A stretch of DNA of 11,177 nt from JAFLUQ01 sp964442035 (lineage in GTDB: Bacteria > Bacillota > Clostridia > UMGS1883): the NCBI GenBank assembly GCA_964442035.1, contig CAYTWZ010000058.1, positions 1-11,177 on the forward strand, given 5' to 3'. The first letter of the stretch is position 1. Each line of letters begins with the position of its first letter. Positions 6,966-11,177 of this stretch are shown here, piece by piece. The position numbers and the translations under genes were made by a program. The notes beneath the pieces are model-generated. The model saw only the letters and a list, made by a program, of their open reading frames with translations, was not told the DNA's origin and did no database searches.

Positions 6966-9443
6966 TTACTCACTTTTTTCTCCAAAAATTTTTACTTCAT
7001 ATATTTGCGGTACATATGTATTCTCATCAGTACCCCGTACCTTGGCATCAATGACAGTCAGACGTACATATCGGGCCTGACCGTAAAGGCCGTTAGTGGT
7101 AAATCCGTACTCCGTGTAACCCTCGGAGCGGTCAAGCATGAGCTCATAATTTTCCCCGTCAACACTGCCTTCAACGATGTAGTGGTAATACGCCTCGGAG
7201 CCGTTGCGGCTGTGCCATGATACCTGCATTTCCTCAAGGTCATATACAGCCTCAAGGTCAACGGTGACAGTCGCGGGCCATTCATCATCGATCCAGCAGG
7301 TCTGATAGTCCCCGTCATTGATATATTTGGCATTCTGACTATTGCCGGAGGCGATTATGGGCTTAGATTGAGAAAGGAGCTTTCCCTGTTGCACAGGGAT
7401 AAGCACATTATTCTCCACATTGTAAAGAAGCTCGTCAAAATAATCGTAAAAAGCGTATCCGTTGTCCACACAGACAGGCATCATACGGTTTTGGTAAACA
7501 CGGTTGTCCGAGTCATCCCAGAACCACATCCAGCGGTATGCGTTCATTACAGGAGTATTGCCGTCCTCCACAAGACTGCTGACTGAGCCGGACTGGGCGG
7601 AGAACGTGCTACGATTACCTGCCGCCCGAAGCTCCGACCATGGGCCGGCCATGTCGGTGGCAGTGTTGTACATTCCCTGTGTGGGATACCAGCCCGCCGT
7701 GCCGGAGGAGAACAGATAATAAATTCCGTCACGCTTCATTACGCTTGGAAGCTCACGCCAGCTTGAATAATTTACGATAGTGAGGCGGCATTCCACATCC
7801 GTCCAATCCTCTGTAAGCCTGTAAAGGGCAAGATCCGCGTTGCCGTTGATGGCGGTAATAAGATAGGCCTTGTTGTCGTCGTCAACGTAGATATTAAGGT
7901 CACGGGCGTCGTCACCCTCGGGGCGAAAGCTGCCTCCCCATGTGAACTTTTCCCCGGGATGGCCATATGCCACCGATACCCGTGCCGTGCCGTAGCCCCC
8001 GGCCTGCTCAAAGTGAGCCCACCAGTAAAACATACCTGTTTCGGAATTATAGATAAAATTGTTGCTTTCAAACTTGCAGTCTGCGATGCCCTCGCTGGTC
8101 TCGTGACTGAGTATGTCCTCAATATTAAGAACCTCAACCTCATTGCCATAGGTAACGTCATCAGTGGATGTGGTCATTACAAGACGGCCGAAGCCCACGC
8201 CCCCGTCAGTTCGATCCTGCTGAGAGAACCGGTAGTAAACACCGTCCACATACAGGGAGTTGGGCTTTTCGATGCCTGATGGCACAAGGTTGCTGGCAAT
8301 TTTGTATTCCATATCCGGCTTTGCGTAAGGCACAAAGGATTCAGACTCACGGCTGTCTACCTGCCGTCCGCCCTCGGCGGCTATGACCTTGTAGCTGTAT
8401 GACTTTCCTAATTCAAGGCCGTAATCGTCATACGTCAGTCCTGACGAGGACGCAAGGTATGTATATTCCATACCGTCAACGCTACGATATATGTCATAGC
8501 GGTCAGCACTGCCAATGTCGTTCCACTGTACCTTGACATTATTGACGCCGGTCTCCCCCTTCAGCATAAAGGGCTGAAGGGCAACTCCCATGGTCATTAC
8601 CTCCCCATCGCCCAATATTTCGATATCAAACCTCTGGCTATCAACGCCCGTGTCAATCTCCTGAGTAAGTCCGTCAGTCCCAGCGGTCAACGCAAGGGCG
8701 GAGTGCTTCATATAGATGGTATATTTCCCGTCTGTATCAAGGCTTATCATGATTTGCTGATTGTCGCCGCCGTTAGCCGCATATGTACCTACCGCAATGC
8801 CCGGATCCATTTTAAAGGAAGATACATCGGGAGCTTTTCCGTCAGCTTTGTTGGTAATTGCGTAGCTGCCAGCTCCCTTGTACACAAGGAGCCATACCTG
8901 ATCGTCCTCACCGGTTTTTTCCTCCAGCTTAAGTCCGTTGTCGGAGGAGAGGCATCGTCCGTCAAGAGTATTGATACGTACATACTTTTTGTGGAACTGG
9001 TCAGGCTCGGTGGAAAGTGACGAAGGGTCAGACACTACCACATCATTGGCCTGTTCCCTCCATGTGACAGTCTCCCCAAAAGCCTCCGCCACAGCTCTCA
9101 GCGGTACATAAACAACGGTGCCGTCATAAATTCTCGCACCAATGTCAACAGGCATTTCAAAGCCGTTGCGCACTATTATGTCCTCTCCCAAGGGCAGTTC
9201 CAACCGTACGCCGTTCTTTTCTGCAATGACTGTGTTGCCTTCAACGGTTGCGGATACGCCTATCTGATCAAAAAATTCTTCCATTGTGACCATTGACCTG
9301 CCATCATCAACAACAGGCACGCCAAATGCGCTCTTGCCGTTTACAGTAACAGGTATGGTATAGTCAGCGGCAAAGCACGCCGATCCCCCGGCAAGCGCCA
9401 TTATTCCGGCGGCTGCAGCCGCTATCATCTTATTCAGCTTCAT
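6966..9443 (-). CDS. secreted multidomain GH43 enzyme, GH43_24 exo-beta-1,3-galactanase-like
   Basis: Encodes 825 residues from the ATG at 9443. In order: a signal peptide (1-26); a copper-amine-oxidase-like domain (about 30-138); a ricin-type/CBM13-like beta-trefoil region (about 148-277); a fibronectin-III-like domain (about 293-368); a five-bladed GH43 propeller (about 378-675); and an F5/8-C/CBM32-like discoidin domain (about 692-825). Candidate catalytic residues follow the GH43_24 pattern: Glu459 (KFESNNFIYN, usually ERPKVIYN), Glu564 (WRELPSV) and Gln617 (TFSAQSGSV). Their spacing (105 and 53 residues) is close to that of the fungal exo-beta-1,3-galactanase Pc1,3Gal43A. RDLNIYVDDDNKAYLI and SGTAGWYPTQ also fit. 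The likely substrate is the beta-1,3-galactan backbone of type II arabinogalactan, outside the cell. AGGAG (9453-9457) supports the start. It overlaps the upstream LamG gene by 14 bp, suggesting translational coupling. Activity is inferred. Confidence 0.82.
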   Translation of the reverse strand: MKLNKMIAAAAAGIMALAGGSACFAADYTIPVTVNGKSAFGVPVVDDGRSMVTMEEFFDQIGVSATVEGNTVIAEKNGVRLELPLGEDIIVRNGFEMPVDIGARIYDGTVVYVPLRAVAEAFGETVTWREQANDVVVSDPSSLSTEPDQFHKKYVRINTLDGRCLSSDNGLKLEEKTGEDDQVWLLVYKGAGSYAITNKADGKAPDVSSFKMDPGIAVGTYAANGGDNQQIMISLDTDGKYTIYMKHSALALTAGTDGLTQEIDTGVDSQRFDIEILGDGEVMTMGVALQPFMLKGETGVNNVKVQWNDIGSADRYDIYRSVDGMEYTYLASSSGLTYDDYGLELGKSYSYKVIAAEGGRQVDSRESESFVPYAKPDMEYKIASNLVPSGIEKPNSLYVDGVYYRFSQQDRTDGGVGFGRLVMTTSTDDVTYGNEVEVLNIEDILSHETSEGIADCKFESNNFIYNSETGMFYWWAHFEQAGGYGTARVSVAYGHPGEKFTWGGSFRPEGDDARDLNIYVDDDNKAYLITAINGNADLALYRLTEDWTDVECRLTIVNYSSWRELPSVMKRDGIYYLFSSGTAGWYPTQGMYNTATDMAGPWSELRAAGNRSTFSAQSGSVSSLVEDGNTPVMNAYRWMWFWDDSDNRVYQNRMMPVCVDNGYAFYDYFDELLYNVENNVLIPVQQGKLLSQSKPIIASGNSQNAKYINDGDYQTCWIDDEWPATVTVDLEAVYDLEEMQVSWHSRNGSEAYYHYIVEGSVDGENYELMLDRSEGYTEYGFTTNGLYGQARYVRLTVIDAKVRGTDENTYVPQIYEVKIFGEKSE

Positions 9444-10980
9444 TTGCGGACGCTCCTTCCTCACTGATCTGTTTGGCATAAAGAGCCTTTACCTCCGACT
9501 GATCCATAGCATAGTTATAAACCGTGAACTCCTTTACCAGACCCTTAAAGTACCCGTCTGACTCATACAGAGATTTTGCAATGTAGTTGGCGGCCGTGTC
9601 CCCAAGATCGGAAACCGTCATTCCAAGCTCACCGGTCATTTTAAGCTCGCCGTCAAGGTAAAGGCTGGCAGCAGTGCCGCTTATGGTCACAACAGCAACT
9701 CCCCACTGATCGCCGGCTATACCGGGAGAATAATAAACCGCTGCCTCCCTGCCGCTGCCCTCAGGAGTGGCCGCAAAGCGCAGCTCCATTGTAGAAGGGC
9801 GATTAGTATTGAGGAACATATACCCCTCGGAGGATGAGTTGCCGAACACATAGGCAAATATGTGCTGTTGCTCCTTTTCGGGACAGGAATTAAATACAAT
9901 GGTTATGTCATCATGGCCGTTAAGCACGCCGTCGGGCAGCTGTACGTAGTCGTCCATACCGTCAAAGTAAGCGCCATCTTTCGTTACCGACAGCTTGTTA
10001 TAGGCAGTAGCATGATTGCCGTTACCGGAAACGTCATGGATAAGGTCACTGTCATTTTCATCGAATATATAGGACAGAATGACCTTGTCGTTCACTGCTT
10101 CCGGCTTTTTGGGCACTCTCACCACAAATTCATTGGTCTGCCTGCCGTCAATAAAGGCTCTCAGAGTAACGTCCTTATCCTCATCTCCACGGGTGACTTT
10201 TCCGTCAGCGGTGATAACGCCGGGATCACTGGTCTCCCAAGTTACGTTTTTGATCCCAAGGGTGGTGATAAGCTCCATGTCCCTTACAGCCTCCTTGGGA
10301 ATATCCGATACCTTGGGCTGGGTAGGGGAATACTCATCATAATACATATTGAAAACTTCCTCGTAGGAAAGAGCCCGGTCATAGACACGCACCTCATCAA
10401 CAAATCCCGCTGGTGCGTCATCTTCCCAGAAGGTTGTTCCAATATACAGCGAACCGGCGCCATTTACAACGTTGCCCTTTCCCTCAAGAATGCCGTTGAT
10501 ATAAAGGCAGCCAACGCCGGCGTTTTCTGTATACACAACATATGACCACTCCTGAAGGGCGGCCTCCTTTGCCTCATACACAACAGTCTTATTGCGTCCG
10601 TCTGACCCGTGGGACCAAAAAGCGGCCTTACCACTGCGGGACTGGACGCCGGTCCACTTTTGGGTGTCCTTGTCCCCCATATTTTTAAAGAATATGGTGT
10701 CGTTTATCCCATCGGAGGTGATTTTGACCATGGCGGCTACTGAAAACTTATTGGTCACCTCTCCCAGATAGACCCCATAGCTTCCGTCCAAAACAAGGAC
10801 GCTGCCCCGGTCAGAGGCCTGAAGATCTGCCTCTCGGTCAAGCTCGCCCTCAATAGTGTTTGACACTATCTTCGGAAGGTTTGTCATTTCTTCAAAGTCA
10901 TAATCGGCTATTTTGGCAGCTGAGGCTGATGATATAAACGCCACAGACGCAACCAAAAAAGGTACAAATACTTTTTTCAT
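9430..10980 (-). CDS. secreted LamG-Ig-LamG putative carbohydrate-binding protein
   Basis: Encodes 516 residues. A signal peptide (MKKVFVPFLVASVAFISSASA, residues 1-21) directs export. A first LamG/concanavalin A-like jelly roll (about 25-216) ends with the family's closing motif FVDEVRVYDRALSYEEV. A bacterial Ig-like domain of the atypical type (about 225-290; NVTWETSDPGVITADGKVT) follows. A second LamG domain (about 297-505) has HDVSGNGNHATA, FDGMDDYVQLP and the closing strand GLVKEFTVYNYAMDQSEV. There is no glycosidase domain, dockerin, LPXTG motif or transmembrane anchor. It probably binds polysaccharide for the GH43 enzyme encoded next in the same operon, with which it overlaps by 14 bp. 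The start is set at 10980 because a longer version (from 10995) would translate the GGGAGG ribosome binding site. The domain calls are good; the ligand is unknown. Confidence 0.82.
   Translation of the reverse strand: MKKVFVPFLVASVAFISSASAAKIADYDFEEMTNLPKIVSNTIEGELDREADLQASDRGSVLVLDGSYGVYLGEVTNKFSVAAMVKITSDGINDTIFFKNMGDKDTQKWTGVQSRSGKAAFWSHGSDGRNKTVVYEAKEAALQEWSYVVYTENAGVGCLYINGILEGKGNVVNGAGSLYIGTTFWEDDAPAGFVDEVRVYDRALSYEEVFNMYYDEYSPTQPKVSDIPKEAVRDMELITTLGIKNVTWETSDPGVITADGKVTRGDEDKDVTLRAFIDGRQTNEFVVRVPKKPEAVNDKVILSYIFDENDSDLIHDVSGNGNHATAYNKLSVTKDGAYFDGMDDYVQLPDGVLNGHDDITIVFNSCPEKEQQHIFAYVFGNSSSEGYMFLNTNRPSTMELRFAATPEGSGREAAVYYSPGIAGDQWGVAVVTISGTAASLYLDGELKMTGELGMTVSDLGDTAANYIAKSLYESDGYFKGLVKEFTVYNYAMDQSEVKALYAKQISEEGASANEAE
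9453..9460 (-). promoter_or_regulatory. ribosome binding site fixing the GH43 start
   Basis: GGAAGGAG on the minus strand, 9 nt before the ATG at 9443 and inside the last codons of the LamG gene. It favours this ATG, which opens directly into a signal peptide, over the in-frame upstream ATG at 9479, which would place charged residues in front of it. Confidence 0.6.
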
Positions 10981-10987
10981 TTCTTTT

Positions 10988-10993
10988 CCTCCC
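10988..10993 (-). promoter_or_regulatory. ribosome binding site fixing the LamG gene start
   Basis: GGGAGG on the minus strand, 7 nt before the ATG at 10980. An ATG at 10995 overlaps this site and is therefore unlikely to be the true start. Confidence 0.65.
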
Positions 10994-11008
10994 ATTACAA
11001 GTTATATT

Positions 11009-11120
11009 AAACAAAAGCGGAACCCGCCCCCGGCGGAGGGTGCCATCTGCCTGTGGCAGCCTCTGCGAAGCAGAAGCACCGACCTAGTCGGTAGACGAGA
11101 CCCGGGGACATCTTTCGTTT
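11009..11120 (-). repeat. 112-bp intergenic repeat, copy C; predicted structured RNA leader
   Basis: Third copy, same length and orientation. On the minus strand the closing stem pairs AAACGAAAG (11120-11112) with CTTTTGTTT (11017-11009); one C-to-T change keeps pairing as G-U. The ACCGA/TCGGT hairpin (11078-11092) and a perfect 8-bp hairpin GCUUCUGC/GCAGAGGC (11059-11077, one G-U) are present, followed by CUGCC/GGCAG (11047-11059). The additional hairpin found next to copies A and B is missing. A SigA promoter (11133-11161) lies just upstream and the LamG ribosome binding site just downstream, so this copy should form the 5' leader of the LamG-GH43 operon. Confidence 0.62.
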
Positions 11121-11132
11121 AGTTATACATAT

Positions 11133-11161
11133 ATTATAATATATATTGTGCAAATATTCAA
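11133..11161 (-). promoter_or_regulatory. promoter of the LamG-GH43 operon
   Basis: Read on the minus strand, TTGAAT (11156-11161) and TATAAT (11133-11138) are separated by 17 nt. Transcription would begin near 11126, immediately before repeat copy C, giving a leader of about 145 nt that contains the whole element. The surrounding sequence is very AT-rich, so other -10 boxes are possible. Confidence 0.6.
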
Positions 11162-11177
11162 TACATTTTTGAAAAAA

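Noticed and set aside
9862..10545. A 227-codon plus-strand open frame inside the LamG gene.
   Set aside because: It is antisense to a well-supported secreted protein, has no ribosome binding site or recognisable domain, and reflects the codon bias of the opposite strand.
11000..11127. AGTTATA on both sides of repeat copy C (11000-11006 and 11121-11127), looking like a target-site duplication.
   Set aside because: The right-hand AGTTATA (or AGCTATA) is also present at copies A and B, so it belongs to the element. The left-hand match occurs only at copy C and is probably chance in AT-rich sequence.

Overview
The window looks like a chromosomal segment from an anaerobic Clostridia-type Firmicute, probably a plant-fibre-using gut organism of the Ruminococcaceae/Oscillospiraceae kind. 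This is inferred from strong AGGAGG-type ribosome binding sites, consensus vegetative promoters, a fused EIICBA glucose PTS permease, an L,D-transpeptidase and a secreted enzyme that both carry copper-amine-oxidase-like N-terminal domains, and secreted LamG/Ig-like carbohydrate proteins. No tRNA, rRNA, CRISPR array or transposase gene was seen.

Layout. (1) 1-334: the first 22 codons of a ttcA/TilS-type tRNA-modifying ATPase gene run off the left edge on the minus strand. Upstream of it lies the first copy of a 112-bp intergenic repeat, then a divergent promoter for an acyltransferase. (2) 335-2530: a membrane acyltransferase gene (+) and a secreted L,D-transpeptidase gene (-) converge and overlap by 24 bp, suggesting a cell-envelope pair. 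(3) 2531-2899: a 369-bp divergent intergenic region with a near-consensus transpeptidase promoter and repeat copy B. (4) 2900-6920: a glucose-type PTS EIICBA permease with its own terminator, then a cytoplasmic GH127/GH146-type beta-L-arabinofuranosidase. (5) 6923-6962: a bidirectional terminator. (6) 6966-10980 on the minus strand: a two-gene operon with a 14-bp overlap, encoding a secreted LamG-Ig-LamG binding protein and then a secreted multidomain GH43 enzyme resembling the GH43_24 exo-beta-1,3-galactanases. (7) 10981-11177: the operon leader with repeat copy C and its promoter.

How the genes may work together (inference): the secreted galactanase-like enzyme and its lectin-like partner would attack arabinogalactan or a similar side-chain-rich plant glycan outside the cell. 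The cytoplasmic arabinofuranosidase would process imported arabino-oligosaccharides, and the PTS permease would bring in glucose-type sugars. The acyltransferase and L,D-transpeptidase would modify the cell envelope.

The most unusual item is the repeat. Three copies (133-244, 2699-2810, 11009-11120) have the same orientation and the same 112-nt length, and are bounded by a complementary 9-nt arm pair. The internal hairpins are kept by G-U wobbles that make sense only if the RNA is read from the minus strand. On that strand every copy lies upstream of a minus-strand gene (ttcA-like, L,D-transpeptidase, LamG operon). This suggests a structured 5'-leader RNA or small-RNA family that I could not assign to any known class.
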